From positions 1 to 36,301 of the forward strand of contig NZ_JAIWPE010000013.1 of NCBI RefSeq assembly GCF_021028955.1: a DNA stretch of 36,301 bases. Reading direction: 5' to 3'. The position numbers were made by a program, and so were the translations under genes. This document shows positions 22,907-32,820 of this stretch, piece after piece; position 1 is the stretch's first letter, and each line of letters opens with the position of its first letter. The DNA is from Salipaludibacillus sp. CUR1. GTDB taxonomy: Bacteria; Bacillota; Bacilli; Bacillales; Salisediminibacteriaceae. The notes under the pieces were generated by a model, which did not search any database, was not told where the DNA came from, and saw only the letters and a list, made by a program, of their open reading frames with translations.

Positions 22907-24928
22907 ATGAATCGGATTTTTAGAAATACGATCTTTTATTTATTGATTTTCTTAGTAATTGTCGGGATTGTCAGTGTGTTTCAGGCAGACCCGGATGAAA
23001 CGACAGAAATATCATTTAACGAATTTCAGCAGGAGCTGGAAAATGATAATATTGAATCCTTATCGATTCAGCCCAGATTAGACGTATATGCAGCCCGTGG
23101 ACAACTGAGAGGTGCAGAAGAGGACGAATATTTTACAGTTAATGTGCCGGACCTCCAGGTACTCCTGGAGCAAGTTGTTGCTGCGACGGGTGAAGGTGAA
23201 GAAGGAATTAATGAACTTGTGATTGAACAGGCAGAAGAACCAAGCGGCTGGGTGAACTTCTTTACAGCCATTATTCCGTTTGTGATCATATTTATCCTTT
23301 TCTTCTTCTTACTGAGCCAGGCTCAAGGCGGTGGAAGCCGTGTGATGAACTTCGGTAAAAGTAAAGCGAAGCTTGTCAGTGAGGACAAGAAAAAAGCCCG
23401 CTTTAAAGATGTTGCCGGAGCAGACGAAGAGAAGCAGGAACTTATTGAAGTCGTGGAATTCCTCAAGGAACCGCGAAAATTTGCTGATATAGGCGCCCGT
23501 ATCCCTAAAGGGGTTCTGTTAGTAGGACCTCCAGGTACAGGTAAAACATTAATAGCAAGGGCAGTGGCCGGTGAAGCCGGTGTGCCATTCTTCTCGATCA
23601 GTGGTTCTGATTTCGTTGAAATGTTTGTCGGGGTCGGGGCATCCCGGGTTCGTGATTTATTTGAAAATGCGAAAAAGAATGCGCCATGTATTATCTTTAT
23701 TGATGAAATTGATGCTGTGGGCCGCCGCCGTGGTGCCGGCTTAGGCGGAGGACACGATGAGCGTGAACAAACGTTAAACCAACTGTTAGTTGAAATGGAC
23801 GGGTTTGGTGTCAATGAAGGTATTATCCTGATTGCTGCAACCAACCGTGCCGATATTCTTGATCCGGCGTTATTGCGTCCTGGACGTTTTGACCGTCAGA
23901 TTATGGTTGGCCGCCCTGATGTTAAGGGCCGTGAAGCGGTGCTTGGCGTACACGCTAAAAACAAGCCGCTCGAAGATGACGTGAATTTAAAAACGATTGC
24001 CCAGCGTACTCCTGGATTCTCAGGGGCTGACCTGGAGAACTTATTAAACGAAGCTGCACTCGTAGCGGCCCGTTCCGATAAGAAGAAGATCGACATGGAA
24101 TCTGTGGAAGAAGCGATCGACCGTACGATTGCAGGACCTTCCAAGAAGAGCCGTGTCATCTCTGAGAAAGAGAAAAACATTGTTGCCCATCATGAAGCGG
24201 GTCACACTGTCGTCGGGGTGAAGCTGGAAAGTGCGGATATGGTGCACAAAGTTACGATTGTACCGCGCGGACAGGCTGGCGGCTACGCTATGATGCTTCC
24301 TAAGGAAGACCGGTACTTCATGACAAAACCTGAACTGCTTGATAAAATTGTCGGGCTTCTGGGCGGCCGTGTTGCTGAAGAAGTAATGTTCAATGAAGTA
24401 AGTACAGGTGCTCATAATGACTTCCAGCGTGCTACTGGAATTGCGCGTAAAATGGTTATGGAGTATGGTATGAGTGATAAGCTTGGCCCAATTCAGTTTG
24501 GAAGCTCACAGGGAGAAGTGTTCCTTGGAAGAGACATTAATAATGAACAGAATTACAGTGAAGCCATTGCTCACGAAATTGACCTTGAAGTCCAGCGCAT
24601 TCTGAAAGAATCTTACGAGCGTTGTAAGCAGATTCTACTCGACAATAAAGCAAGCCTGGAGCTTGTGGCCCAGTCACTGCTTGAGTTCGAGACTCTGGAT
24701 GCAGAACAGATTCGTTCTCTTATTGAAGATGGCAAGCTGCCGGATGACCACCACGTAACTAAAAAGTTAAATGGGAACGGGTCAGAAGGAGACGATGATG
24801 TGAAGGTCAACATTCAAGGTAAAAATGAAGAAAAGGACGCCATGGAAGACTTCCTTGGATCCGATTCAGATGATAAAACAGATCCGGCTAATGATGACAA
24901 CGACGATAACCGGAAAAAAGACGAGTAA
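22907..24928 (+). CDS. ftsH: FtsH, membrane ATP-dependent zinc metalloprotease
   Basis: FtsH is a hexameric AAA+ protease that removes misfolded membrane proteins and regulators such as Spo0E and SpoVM in Bacillus. Membrane segments lie at about 7-25 and 112-133, with an extracytoplasmic acidic domain between. The Walker A motif GPPGTGKT is at 207-214, Walker B is [13 protein letters not shown], the second region of homology is [22 protein letters not shown], and the zinc site HEAGH is at 429-433. The last 50 residues are very acidic ([17 protein letters not shown]), longer than needed for function. The start ATG has GGGAGGAGG upstream. A weak promoter (TTGTGA-N18-TACTAT, 22842-22871) is possible. 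The gene is followed by the long hairpin before coaX. Confidence 0.97.
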   Translation: MNRIFRNTIFYLLIFLVIVGIVSVFQADPDETTEISFNEFQQELENDNIESLSIQPRLDVYAARGQLRGAEEDEYFTVNVPDLQVLLEQVVAATGEGEEGINELVIEQAEEPSGWVNFFTAIIPFVIIFILFFFLLSQAQGGGSRVMNFGKSKAKLVSEDKKKARFKDVAGADEEKQELIEVVEFLKEPRKFADIGARIPKGVLLVGPPGTGKTLIARAVAGEAGVPFFSISGSDFVEMFVGVGASRVRDLFENAKKNAPCIIFIDEIDAVGRRRGAGLGGGHDEREQTLNQLLVEMDGFGVNEGIILIAATNRADILDPALLRPGRFDRQIMVGRPDVKGREAVLGVHAKNKPLEDDVNLKTIAQRTPGFSGADLENLLNEAALVAARSDKKKIDMESVEEAIDRTIAGPSKKSRVISEKEKNIVAHHEAGHTVVGVKLESADMVHKVTIVPRGQAGGYAMMLPKEDRYFMTKPELLDKIVGLLGGRVAEEVMFNEVSTGAHNDFQRATGIARKMVMEYGMSDKLGPIQFGSSQGEVFLGRDINNEQNYSEAIAHEIDLEVQRILKESYERCKQILLDNKASLELVAQSLLEFETLDAEQIRSLIEDGKLPDDHHVTKKLNGNGSEGDDDVKVNIQGKNEEKDAMEDFLGSDSDDKTDPANDDNDDNRKKDE

Positions 24929-24934
24929 ATAATT

Positions 24935-25050
24935 AAGGGTGTGCCATTAACACTGTGTCGTCCATCACGATGTTTAACTCCGTTTTAAGTTATTTAAAAC
25001 TTAAAATGTTAAACGCGAGGTGGATGGCACGTGAGGGCACCCTTTTTTTT
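24935..25050 (+). terminator. Long terminator-like hairpin between ftsH and coaX
   Basis: A 116-base region folds into one long imperfect hairpin ending in eight T. The pairs are AGGGTG (24936-24941) with CACCCT (25038-25043); GTGCCAT (24941-24947) with ATGGCAC (25024-25030); GTTTAAC (24972-24978) with GTTAAAC (25008-25014); and GTTTTAAGT (24982-24990) with ACTTAAAAT (24999-25007). CCATCAC (24962-24968) can also pair with 25020-25027, competing with the 24941 arm. It may terminate ftsH or attenuate coaX. Confidence 0.65.
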
Positions 25051-25078
25051 GAGAAAATATAACCACGGGGGTTGTGTC

Positions 25079-25846
25079 ATGAATCTTGTTATCGATGCAG
25101 GGAATACGAAAACCGCTTTAGGGGTATATAACAATGGAACGTTATTATTTCACTGGACGGTGGAAACGAACCCTGCAAAAACAGCAGATGAGTATGGCGT
25201 TATAATCCATCAGCTGTTTCAGTTTAAAGGGCTTAAATTAGAAGAAATTGATGGTATTATTATTTCTTCTGTTGTCCCTCAAATGGACCAGTGCCTGAAA
25301 AAGGTATGTGCTTCTTATTTTCAGCCAGAGCCGATGTTTATCGGGCCGGGAATTAAAACGGGGCTGAATATCCTGTATGATAACCCTAAAGAAGTAGGCT
25401 CCGACCGGATTGTCAATGCAGTAGCAGGCACAGCCTATTACGGGTCGCCTCTCATCATAGTTGACTTCGGCACTGCGACCACGTTCTGTTATATTAATGA
25501 AAAAAAACAATATGCTGGCGGAGTCATTGCACCAGGCATGTCTATTTCCATGGACGCTCTATCCTCTCACGCTTCTAAATTGCCTAAAGTGGAAACGATT
25601 AAAGCTAAGAGTGTCATAGGCAAAAATACGGTTCACGCGATGCAGTCGGGTTTTCTTTACGGTATGGCGGCACAAGTGGAAGGCATGGTCAGCAGGATAA
25701 AAAAAGAAGCCAGGACCCATCCTGCCGTAGTGGCTACGGGGAGTATGGCGACTATGATAAAAAAGGAAACAGATGCTATAGATTTTGCAGACGAATGGCT
25801 GACTCTTAAAGGACTTCAGCTGATTTACGAGAAAAATACGAATTAA
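25079..25846 (+). CDS. coaX: CoaX, type III pantothenate kinase
   Basis: CoaX phosphorylates pantothenate, the first step of coenzyme A synthesis; type III enzymes belong to the ASKHA fold and use a monovalent cation. The N-terminal phosphate loop reads [12 protein letters not shown] (D6 and GNT at 8-10). [35 protein letters not shown] and GGVIAPGM are all conserved. The length of 255 residues is typical. I start at ATG 25079, which aligns with B. subtilis. The reading frame is open back to a GTG at 25031, but that lies inside the terminator hairpin and its T tract. The ribosome-binding site is weak (GGGGG about eight bases upstream). hslO follows after 31 bases, so both are probably co-transcribed. 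Confidence 0.95.
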   Translation: MNLVIDAGNTKTALGVYNNGTLLFHWTVETNPAKTADEYGVIIHQLFQFKGLKLEEIDGIIISSVVPQMDQCLKKVCASYFQPEPMFIGPGIKTGLNILYDNPKEVGSDRIVNAVAGTAYYGSPLIIVDFGTATTFCYINEKKQYAGGVIAPGMSISMDALSSHASKLPKVETIKAKSVIGKNTVHAMQSGFLYGMAAQVEGMVSRIKKEARTHPAVVATGSMATMIKKETDAIDFADEWLTLKGLQLIYEKNTN

Positions 25847-25877
25847 CATTTTTACAGATAAAAGGAGTACAGATATT

Positions 25878-26765
25878 ATGAAGGATTATTTAGTTAAAGC
25901 ACTAGCTTATGACGGAACAGTAAGAGTGTATGCCATCCAGTCTACAGAAATGGTCAGAGAGGCTGCGAGGCGGCAAGCAACATGGCGCACAGTGACAGCG
26001 GCACTTGGACGGTCTCTTACTGCAGGTACGATGATGGGTTCTATGCTTAAAGGAGACGAGAAGCTTACAATTAAAATTGAAGGGAACGGCCCCGCCTGCC
26101 CTATAATTATTGATGCGCATGCGGACGGCACTGCCCGCGGTTATGTCACCCATCCTCACCTCGACCCTGAACGGAGGGAAAATGGAAAACTGAATGTCGC
26201 TGCGGTTGTAGGCAGGGAAGGAACACTCTCTGTTGTTAAAGACTTAGGTATGAAAGATTATTTTACCGGAAGTGTCCCGATTGTTTCAGGGGAATTAGGA
26301 GAAGATTTTACGTATTATTTCGCTTCCTCTGAACAAACGCCGTCTTCAGTAGGCCTGGGGGTCGTCGTCGGCCAGGAAGATGATGTTGAAGCAGCAGGCG
26401 GATTTATTCTTCAAATGATGCCGGGAGCAAAAGATGAAACAATTGATGAGATCGAACAGCGGCTAAACAGCCTGCCTCCTGTCTCTTCAATGATTCAGGA
26501 AGGTAAAAAGCCTGAAGAGATTATAGAGGCGCTTACCGGGGAAGGGAATTATACAACGCTTGATAACATGGCTGTGTCCTTTGAATGCCAATGCTCAAAA
26601 GAAAGAATTGGCAACGCCATTATCGGCCTGGGGGAAGAGGATATTACAGCTATGATCGAAGAGGATGAAGGCGCCGAGACAACGTGTCATTTCTGTAATG
26701 AAAGGTACCTTTTCTCTAAGAAAGAGCTTCAGAACTTATTGGAAGAAAAACGGGCGGAGGAGTAA
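25878..26765 (+). CDS. hslO: Hsp33, redox-regulated chaperone
   Basis: Hsp33 is a cytosolic holdase activated by disulfide formation under oxidative or bleach stress. The N-terminal domain (about 1-225) begins [18 protein letters not shown]. The C-terminal redox switch has zinc-binding cysteines C237-X-C239 and C270-X-X-C273, the complete CXC-X30-CXXC set. At 295 residues it has the usual length. AAGGAG lies 11 bases before the ATG. It follows coaX by 31 bases with no terminator, as in B. subtilis. cysK downstream has its own promoter. Confidence 0.96.
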   Translation: MKDYLVKALAYDGTVRVYAIQSTEMVREAARRQATWRTVTAALGRSLTAGTMMGSMLKGDEKLTIKIEGNGPACPIIIDAHADGTARGYVTHPHLDPERRENGKLNVAAVVGREGTLSVVKDLGMKDYFTGSVPIVSGELGEDFTYYFASSEQTPSSVGLGVVVGQEDDVEAAGGFILQMMPGAKDETIDEIEQRLNSLPPVSSMIQEGKKPEEIIEALTGEGNYTTLDNMAVSFECQCSKERIGNAIIGLGEEDITAMIEEDEGAETTCHFCNERYLFSKKELQNLLEEKRAEE

Positions 26766-26776
26766 CCATATATTTC

Positions 26777-26805
26777 TTGACCTCCGGAAGAAACTTTGGT
26801 ACGAT
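26777..26805 (+). promoter_or_regulatory. Sigma-A promoter of cysK
   Basis: TTGACC (26777-26782), 17 bases, TACGAT (26800-26805), with TG one base before the -10 (extended -10). The predicted start near 26812 gives a 47-base leader. No T-box or S-box signature is seen in it. Confidence 0.6.
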
Positions 26806-26858
26806 TTATCTAAATTAAACCAATCGATTTACTTGGTATTAAAAGAGGAGGAACAAAG

Positions 26859-27791
26859 ATGGCGAAAGTTGTGAATTCCATTACTGAGTTAATAGGAGAA
26901 ACCCCTTTAGTAAAATTGCAAAGGCTTGTAACAGATGAGCATGCAGATGTTTATCTGAAACTTGAATTTATGAATCCGGGGAGCAGCGTCAAAGATCGAA
27001 TCGCTTTGTCTATGATTGAAGATGCCGAAGAGAAGGGCACCTTAAAAGAAGGAGATACAATTGTAGAACCGACGAGTGGAAATACAGGAATCGGTTTAGC
27101 GATGGTTGCTGCTGCTAAAGGGTATCGTACTATTCTGGTTATGCCTGAGACAATGAGTCTGGAAAGACGGAACCTGCTTCGCGCCTATGGGGCGGAACTT
27201 GTCCTTACACCCGGACCTGATGGAATGGGAGGCGCCATTCAAAAAGCGAGAGAATTACAAAAAGAGAATGGCTATTTTATGCCTCAGCAATTCGAGAATG
27301 AAGCCAATCCAAAAATCCACCGTGAAACAACAGGGAAAGAATTGCTCGAGCAGGTCGGGGACCAGCTTGATGCATTTGTTTCAGGTATTGGTACAGGCGG
27401 GACGATTACAGGCGCAGGAGAAATGCTGAAATCCAAATTTCCTGACGTAAAGCTCATCGCGCTTGAGCCATCCGATTCTCCTGTTTTATCCGGAGGAAAC
27501 AAAGGACCTCATAAAATACAAGGTATTGGAGCCGGATTTGTTCCTGATATTTTAAATACAGATATTTATGATGAAGTCATAACAGTCTCAACCGAACAGT
27601 CTTTTGAATATGCGCGCCGTGCCGCACGTGAGGAAGGTATTTTAGGAGGCATTTCTTCAGGCGCAGCTATTTATGCTGCTCTGGACGTAGCAAAGCGCCT
27701 TGGAAAAGGAAAGAAAGTAGTTGCTGTCATTCCAAGTAACGGTGAGCGTTACTTAAGTACGCCGCTCTACCAGTTTGAAGAAGAACAATAA
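26859..27791 (+). CDS. cysK: Cysteine synthase A
   Basis: CysK makes cysteine from O-acetylserine and sulfide, using pyridoxal phosphate. The PLP lysine is K45 in [10 protein letters not shown]; the phosphate-binding loop TSGNTG is at 72-77. The [12 protein letters not shown] segment and the late GISSGAA are intact. The length of 310 residues is standard. GAGGAGG precedes the ATG. It is monocistronic, with its own promoter and a strong terminator. In B. subtilis CysK also forms a complex with the regulator CymR; nothing in this window shows whether that holds here. Confidence 0.96.
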   Translation: MAKVVNSITELIGETPLVKLQRLVTDEHADVYLKLEFMNPGSSVKDRIALSMIEDAEEKGTLKEGDTIVEPTSGNTGIGLAMVAAAKGYRTILVMPETMSLERRNLLRAYGAELVLTPGPDGMGGAIQKARELQKENGYFMPQQFENEANPKIHRETTGKELLEQVGDQLDAFVSGIGTGGTITGAGEMLKSKFPDVKLIALEPSDSPVLSGGNKGPHKIQGIGAGFVPDILNTDIYDEVITVSTEQSFEYARRAAREEGILGGISSGAAIYAALDVAKRLGKGKKVVAVIPSNGERYLSTPLYQFEEEQ

Positions 27792-27808
27792 AAACTGTTA
27801 TTTACTGC

Positions 27809-27840
27809 AGGCTCTGCACAACTGTGCGGGGCCTTTCTTT
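27809..27840 (+). terminator. Intrinsic terminator after cysK
   Basis: AGGCTCTGCAC (27809-27819) pairs with GTGCGGGGCCT (27824-27834) through 11 base pairs including two G-U, with a four-base loop, followed by a T-rich tail. Confidence 0.88.
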
Positions 27841-27887
27841 TATGGATTAAAGGACGAAGCTCCGCCTGGCATGCAAAAACTGAAAGA

Positions 27888-27916
27888 TTGCGCCCCTCTC
27901 CATTGCACCGTATAAT
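27888..27916 (+). promoter_or_regulatory. Promoter of the folate operon
   Basis: A perfect -10 TATAAT (27911-27916) lies 17 bases after TTGCGC (27888-27893, three of six matches). The predicted start is near 27923. It is the only reasonable promoter seen before pabB and probably drives the whole run to dusB. Confidence 0.55.
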
Positions 27917-27964
27917 GGTTGAAAGACATTTTATAGGGGCAACTAGCGTGAGGTGGAATAATTA

Positions 27965-29410
27965 ATGACTCGGGAAAAATACAAGGCCGTCGGCGAAGTA
28001 AGCCCATTAAAGGATATTACCCCCGACTGGTTTCAAACTTACAGTTATTTATCTGAAAATAAAGATTATCATATATTGCTTGAAAGCGGCCGGGGCGGCC
28101 GTTATTCGATCATAGGTTTAGATCCGTGGGCTGTGCTGCGCGGGAAAGATCATTTACTTACAGTTCAGACAGCAGATGGTGAGGAACAATTGGAAGGACC
28201 GCTGCTCTTGTCATTGAGAAAGTGGCTTGAACCCTTAAGCGTCAAACCTGATCCGTCTCTTCCCGAATTTCAGGGCGGGCTGATCGGGCAATTCAGTTAC
28301 GATTTAATCCGTGAAATTGAAAGTCTCCCTGCCCAGGCGGCCGACGACTTGCAAACGGATGATGTCTGCTTGCTGGCTTTCCATGAAGTAACGGTTATAG
28401 ATCATAAAAAGGATGAGATTTGGTTTATAGCTGTTGTGCCCAAGGAAGAAAATGATGCTGCGCATAGACCGGTCTTACTGAAAGAGAAGTGGATGAATGC
28501 CGGAAAAAATGCAGGGCACCACTACATTCCGGTAAAAAAAACAGAAGAGCAGCCTGACAGGGAAGTTCTGGAACGTTCCTTCCCTGAGGAGGAATTTAAA
28601 AAGGCAGTAGAGAAAACAAAATATTATATACGGGAAGGCGATGTGTTTCAGGTTAACCTTTCTGTCAGGGAGACACGGCCGCTTTATACAGAGCCGCTTC
28701 ATATTTACAGCTGCCTGAGGCGGGTAAATCCATCTCCGTACATGGGATATATGGCCACCCCGGAATTGCAGTACGTCAGTGCTTCACCTGAGCTTTTGGT
28801 TAAAGTAAAAGGTGAAGAGATTTCCACACGGCCTATAGCAGGAACCCGTTCAAGAGGTAAAGACGATGAGGAAGACCAGGCGCTCGCTGATACGCTGCTT
28901 AATAACGAAAAAGAGCGTGCAGAGCACATCATGCTTGTGGATCTGGAGCGGAATGACCTCGGGCGTGTAAGTGAATATGGTTCGGTGGAAGTGGACGAGC
29001 TCATGGTTATTGAAAAATACTCCCACGTCATGCATATCGTTTCCAACGTCAAAGGAAAAAAAGCGGATAATTATGATGCACTTGATGTGATTTCGGCGAC
29101 TTTTCCGGGAGGTACAATTACAGGGGCGCCTAAAATCAGGACAATGGAAATCATTGAAGAACTGGAGCCGGTAAGACGCGGGGCCTACACAGGGTCATTC
29201 GGCTGGATTGGCTTTCAGGGCGATATGGAATTAAACATCACGATAAGGACAATGGTGATTAAAGACGGCAAAGCGCATGTCCAGGCCGGGGCCGGCATAG
29301 TCATTGATTCGGATCCAAAGGCGGAATATAAAGAATCTTTGAAGAAAGCGAAAGCGTTATGGAAAGCAAAAGAGATGAGTGAAGAAGAGCTGAGGAGGAA
29401 AATATTATGA
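27965..29410 (+). CDS. pabB: Aminodeoxychorismate synthase component I
   Basis: PabB converts chorismate and ammonia (supplied by PabA) to aminodeoxychorismate, the precursor of p-aminobenzoate for folate. The C-terminal chorismate-binding half holds [34 protein letters not shown] and [24 protein letters not shown], the standard active-site segments. The N-terminal third is the anthranilate-synthase-type domain. At 481 residues it is of normal length. The family includes TrpE; the position beside pabA, pabC and folP points to PabB. The ATG follows GAGGTGG. The stop overlaps the ATG of pabA (ATGA), so the two subunits are translationally coupled. Confidence 0.94.
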   Translation: MTREKYKAVGEVSPLKDITPDWFQTYSYLSENKDYHILLESGRGGRYSIIGLDPWAVLRGKDHLLTVQTADGEEQLEGPLLLSLRKWLEPLSVKPDPSLPEFQGGLIGQFSYDLIREIESLPAQAADDLQTDDVCLLAFHEVTVIDHKKDEIWFIAVVPKEENDAAHRPVLLKEKWMNAGKNAGHHYIPVKKTEEQPDREVLERSFPEEEFKKAVEKTKYYIREGDVFQVNLSVRETRPLYTEPLHIYSCLRRVNPSPYMGYMATPELQYVSASPELLVKVKGEEISTRPIAGTRSRGKDDEEDQALADTLLNNEKERAEHIMLVDLERNDLGRVSEYGSVEVDELMVIEKYSHVMHIVSNVKGKKADNYDALDVISATFPGGTITGAPKIRTMEIIEELEPVRRGAYTGSFGWIGFQGDMELNITIRTMVIKDGKAHVQAGAGIVIDSDPKAEYKESLKKAKALWKAKEMSEEELRRKIL

Positions 29411-30003
29411 TCTTAATGATTGATAACTATGATTCATTTACTTATAACCTTGTACAGTATTTAGGTGAGATGGGAGAAGAGCTCATCGTCAAAAGGAACG
29501 ACCAGATCACTGTTGAAGAAATCGAAGAACTGTCACCTGATTATTTAATGATATCGCCTGGGCCGTGTACGCCTAATGAAGCGGGTATCAGTATGGAAGC
29601 AATCAGGCAGTTTGCCGGAAAAATTCCTGTTTTTGGCGTCTGTTTAGGGCACCAGTCGATGGCTCAAGTGTTCGGTGGAGATGTGATCAGGGCGGAACGT
29701 CTAATGCACGGGAAAACGTCTGAAGTAAAACATGACGGTAAAACCGTATTTGAAGGTCTTTCAAATCCATTTACGGCCACACGTTACCATTCGTTAATTG
29801 TAAAAAGGGAAACGCTCCCTGAGTGCTTTGAAATTTCTGCTGAAACGGAAGAAGGGGAAATTATGGGGATCCGCCATAAGTCATATCCTCTTGAAGGTGT
29901 ACAATTTCATCCGGAATCAATTATGACAGGAACCGGAAAACAGCTTTTAAGAAACTTTCTTGACCGGTATAAGGAGTTTGACAAAACATGTACCTCTACG
30001 TAA
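29407..30003 (+). CDS. pabA: Aminodeoxychorismate/anthranilate synthase glutaminase
   Basis: PabA is the class I glutamine amidotransferase subunit that feeds ammonia to PabB. The catalytic triad is visible: C79 in GVCLGHQ, and H168 and E170 in VQFHPES. The oxyanion strand [11 protein letters not shown] is conserved. In B. subtilis the same protein also serves TrpE in tryptophan synthesis; whether a separate trpG exists here cannot be told from this window. Its start overlaps the pabB stop, and its last 16 bases overlap pabC. Confidence 0.95.
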   Translation: MILMIDNYDSFTYNLVQYLGEMGEELIVKRNDQITVEEIEELSPDYLMISPGPCTPNEAGISMEAIRQFAGKIPVFGVCLGHQSMAQVFGGDVIRAERLMHGKTSEVKHDGKTVFEGLSNPFTATRYHSLIVKRETLPECFEISAETEEGEIMGIRHKSYPLEGVQFHPESIMTGTGKQLLRNFLDRYKEFDKTCTST

Positions 30004-30848
30004 ATGGTTCTTTTATGAAAGAGGAAGACGTACGTCTCTCGCCGTTTGACCATGGATTCTTATATGGATTGGGGTTATTTGAAACTTTCCGTACGTATGA
30101 AGGTCATCCATTTTTACTGGATGACCATTTTCAGCGTCTCCATGAAAGCGCTGAAGAAATGAATATAAAGCTTCCCCCTTACAGCCGTTTACGTACCAGC
30201 GTAATTATTAAAGAACTTCTACGGCTGAACGGGTTAAATGACGGATATTTCAGGTGGAATATTTCTGCCGGCGAAAGGGGTATAGGATTAACAACAGAGA
30301 CATATGAGGAACCGGTCACTATCGTCTACGTAAAACCACTGCCGAAGTCTATGCCTGATACAAAGAAAGCTTCCACTCTTACACTCAGGCGAAATAATCC
30401 GGAAGGAGCGTACCGTTTGAAGTCCCACCATTATTTAAATAATATATTAGGTAAAAGAGAACTGGGGAATGATCCAGGAGAAGAAGGTATTTTTTTAACG
30501 GAAAACAGCTGCCTTTCTGAAGGGATTGTGTCTAATCTTTTCTGGTTAAAAAACGGGGAAATGTATACACCCGATTTAACTTGCGGCTGTTTAAACGGTA
30601 TTACAAGGCAGTTTGTACTTGCTTCAGCGGTGAAGGAACAAATTTCAGTGAACGAAGGGCGGTTCTCTCTGGATGAGGCTCTTCAAGCTGATGAAGTCTT
30701 CGTAACCAACGCGATTCAGGAGGCAGTTGCAGTAAATGAGTGGGACGGGCAGTTATTCCCCGGCCGCGATGGCGCCTTTTATAAGCAGATTAAAGAGAAA
30801 TTCAATAAGTATACGCCTGGCCTGTGGACCCGTAACGAGCTTAACTAA
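29988..30848 (+). CDS. pabC: Aminodeoxychorismate lyase
   Basis: PabC splits pyruvate from aminodeoxychorismate to release p-aminobenzoate. It is a fold-type IV PLP enzyme, related to branched-chain and D-amino-acid transaminases. The PLP lysine is K145 in [10 protein letters not shown]; the N-terminal [20 protein letters not shown] and the later [17 protein letters not shown] are family motifs. The length of 286 residues fits. AAGGAG lies inside the end of pabA. A D-amino-acid transaminase is the main alternative, but the operon position argues for PabC. Confidence 0.93.
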   Translation: MYLYVNGSFMKEEDVRLSPFDHGFLYGLGLFETFRTYEGHPFLLDDHFQRLHESAEEMNIKLPPYSRLRTSVIIKELLRLNGLNDGYFRWNISAGERGIGLTTETYEEPVTIVYVKPLPKSMPDTKKASTLTLRRNNPEGAYRLKSHHYLNNILGKRELGNDPGEEGIFLTENSCLSEGIVSNLFWLKNGEMYTPDLTCGCLNGITRQFVLASAVKEQISVNEGRFSLDEALQADEVFVTNAIQEAVAVNEWDGQLFPGRDGAFYKQIKEKFNKYTPGLWTRNELN

Positions 30849-30870
30849 GAGAGGAATAAGGTGATCGCAG

Positions 30871-31722
30871 ATGAAGAAGGACAAGGTAATACGATGGGGC
30901 GGCTATGAACTTGATTTTTCCAAAAAAACGTATGTGATGGGGATTCTTAACCTGACTCCTGATTCGTTCTCGGATGGGGGCAAGTTTAATCAGGAACAGG
31001 AGGCAGCCTCAAGGGCTCAAAATATGGTCCTGCAAGGCGCCCATATTATCGACCTTGGAGGAGAATCGACGAGGCCGGGTGCCACAGCTGTAGAGGAAGA
31101 GGAAGAACTCCGGAGAGTACTTACTCCGCTCAAGGCAGTAAGAGAAGCGGTCAACGTTCCAATATCCATTGATACGTACAAAGCGAAAGTAGCTGATGAA
31201 GCAATTAAGTCAGGAGCAAATATTATAAATGACGTGTGGGGATGTAAGGCCGACCCCGGGATGGCTGAAATAGCCGCCCGCCACGATGTGCCAATTATCC
31301 TTATGCATAACCGGAAAGAAGCGGTTTATGATAACCTGATGGATGATATAAAAGCTGATTTGCTGGAAAGTATCCGTATCTGCAGGGAAGCAGGTGTAAA
31401 AGAAGACAAAATCATTCTTGATCCCGGGATAGGATTTGCAAAATCTTATGAAGAAAATGTTCTGGTCATGAGAAACCTGGAAAAGGTTACTTCTCTCGGT
31501 TATCCGGTTCTGTTAGGAACCTCGCGAAAATCCCTGATTTCTAAAACGCTTGACCTTCCTGTAGAAGAACGGGTGGAAGGGACCGGGGCGACTGTTTGCC
31601 TTGGAATTGATAAAGGCTGCGATATCGTAAGAGTCCATGATGTCCTTGAGATCAGCAGGATGACAAAAATGATGGACGTCATGATTGGTAAAGGAGATTC
31701 TCCTTTACCTCAAACAACCTAA
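30871..31722 (+). CDS. folP: Dihydropteroate synthase
   Basis: FolP joins p-aminobenzoate to the pterin diphosphate to form dihydropteroate; it is the target of sulfonamides (sul in B. subtilis). The pterin-barrel motifs are present: MGILNLTPDSFSDGG near the N-terminus, IDLGGESTRPGA, then DPGIGFAKSYEEN and LLGTSRKSLI. The length of 283 residues is normal. The ATG lies downstream of AAGGTGATC. It follows pabC by 22 bases, and folB comes after 18 bases, so substrate supply (PabABC) and use (FolP) are encoded together. Confidence 0.96.
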   Translation: MKKDKVIRWGGYELDFSKKTYVMGILNLTPDSFSDGGKFNQEQEAASRAQNMVLQGAHIIDLGGESTRPGATAVEEEEELRRVLTPLKAVREAVNVPISIDTYKAKVADEAIKSGANIINDVWGCKADPGMAEIAARHDVPIILMHNRKEAVYDNLMDDIKADLLESIRICREAGVKEDKIILDPGIGFAKSYEENVLVMRNLEKVTSLGYPVLLGTSRKSLISKTLDLPVEERVEGTGATVCLGIDKGCDIVRVHDVLEISRMTKMMDVMIGKGDSPLPQTT

Positions 31723-31740
31723 AAAGAGGAGATGGGGCTG

Positions 31741-32109
31741 ATGGACAAAATATTTGTTCAAGGAATGGAATTTTACGGATATCATGGGGCTTTTCCGGAA
31801 GAAAATAAATTAGGACAGCGTTTTTTGGCTGATGTCATCCTTGAAATGGACACAAGAGAGGCTGGCCAGAACGATGATCTGAATAAGACAGTTAATTATG
31901 CTGAAGTTTACGAAGCAGCCAAGGAAGTTCTTGAAGGAGAGCCTGTGAAGTTAGTAGAGACACTGACAGCCAGGCTGGCGGATATCCTGCTGGAAAGATT
32001 TCAAATAATCGATGCCTGCGTCGTTAAAGTGACTAAACCTGATCCTCCTATACCCGGCCATTATGATTCGGTGGCAGTCGAAATCCGAAGGGAGCAGAAA
32101 GGCGGATGA
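31741..32109 (+). CDS. folB: Dihydroneopterin aldolase
   Basis: FolB cleaves 7,8-dihydroneopterin to 6-hydroxymethyl-dihydropterin and glycolaldehyde. The 122-residue protein shows GMEFYGYHGAFPEENKLGQRF, INYAEVYE-like NYAEVYE, PVKLVETL and the C-terminal KPDPPIPGHYDSVAVEI, all conserved. I start at ATG 31741, nine bases after AGGAG and in line with B. subtilis. An in-frame ATG at 31732 touches the ribosome-binding site. The stop codon overlaps the folK start (ATGA). Confidence 0.95.
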   Translation: MDKIFVQGMEFYGYHGAFPEENKLGQRFLADVILEMDTREAGQNDDLNKTVNYAEVYEAAKEVLEGEPVKLVETLTARLADILLERFQIIDACVVKVTKPDPPIPGHYDSVAVEIRREQKGG

Positions 32110-32645
32110 GTGCAGGGGATAAACACAATACCGTTTATATTGCACTCGGCTCTAATCAGGGAGAGAGGGATCATTATTTAGCTGAGGCTGTCCAGCAATT
32201 ATCAGAGAATCCGGAAGTTGAAATGCTTAAAGTATCTTCCATTTATGAAACTGCCCCTGTAGGTGTTAAGGACCAGCCTTCTTTTTTAAATATGGCTGTA
32301 AAAATAGCTACTTCCATGGCGCCTTTACAATTACTGGATTTAACTCAGGAAATTGAGCAGGCAGGCGGACGGAAGCGTAAAGAAAAATGGGGACCACGGA
32401 CGATTGACCTTGACATTTTACTGTATAACAATGAAAATATAGAGTTGGAAACATTACAAATTCCACATCCCCGTATGTTTGAACGGGGGTTTGTTTTAAT
32501 ACCTTTACAAGAAATTGAGCCTTACCTGCGTTTTGGAAATGGACGGACGATTGATGATTATACTGGTCAATTAACCGGAAAAGAGGGTGTGCGTAAATGG
32601 AAGAGCTCATATGGGGGAGAAGGATTCGGGCGTTCCGAAAGCTGA
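32106..32645 (+). CDS. folK: HPPK, hydroxymethyldihydropterin pyrophosphokinase
   Basis: FolK activates 6-hydroxymethyl-dihydropterin with pyrophosphate from ATP, giving the substrate of FolP. The signature GPRTIDLDILLYNN and the pterin-binding IPHPRMFERGFVLIPL are complete. The N-terminal ALGSNQGERDHYL is typical. The length is 179 residues. The last 49 bases overlap yazB in another frame, so the C-terminal KWKSSYGGEGFGRSES is shaped by the overlap. It follows folB with a four-base overlap. Confidence 0.95.
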   Translation: MSAGDKHNTVYIALGSNQGERDHYLAEAVQQLSENPEVEMLKVSSIYETAPVGVKDQPSFLNMAVKIATSMAPLQLLDLTQEIEQAGGRKRKEKWGPRTIDLDILLYNNENIELETLQIPHPRMFERGFVLIPLQEIEPYLRFGNGRTIDDYTGQLTGKEGVRKWKSSYGGEGFGRSES

Positions 32646-32803
32646 AGGGGTATACACAGGAAGAGTTTGCGAAAATGCTGGGTGTTTCTGTGTCGGTCCT
32701 GGGGGAAGTGGAGCGGGGAACCCGCGAACCTGGAGATGATCTCGTGAAACGTGTGACACAGGCTTTAAATGTCACGTATGACGAGCTGACATCCATTAAT
32801 TGA
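32597..32803 (+). CDS. yazB: YazB, small XRE-family HTH protein
   Basis: YazB is a 68-residue helix-turn-helix protein made of little more than one Cro/C1-type domain: IRAFRKLKGYTQEEFAKMLGVSVSVLGEVERG, with the recognition helix around residues 27-38. It has no ligand domain. It is conserved at this position in Bacillus, but its targets are not known. The gene starts inside folK and is 17 bases before dusB, so it is made with the folate enzymes. It could be an operon-linked regulator or have an unrelated target. GAGGGTG upstream serves as a ribosome-binding site. Confidence 0.9.
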   Translation: MEELIWGRRIRAFRKLKGYTQEEFAKMLGVSVSVLGEVERGTREPGDDLVKRVTQALNVTYDELTSIN

Positions 32804-32820
32804 ATTAAGAGGTGAAGATG

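Noticed and set aside
23323-23844. Minus-strand open frame of 173 codons inside ftsH
   Set aside because: It is antisense to the AAA domain of ftsH; composition (Ser, Pro, Thr-rich) is that of a shadow of a conserved gene, and no promoter or ribosome-binding site is present.
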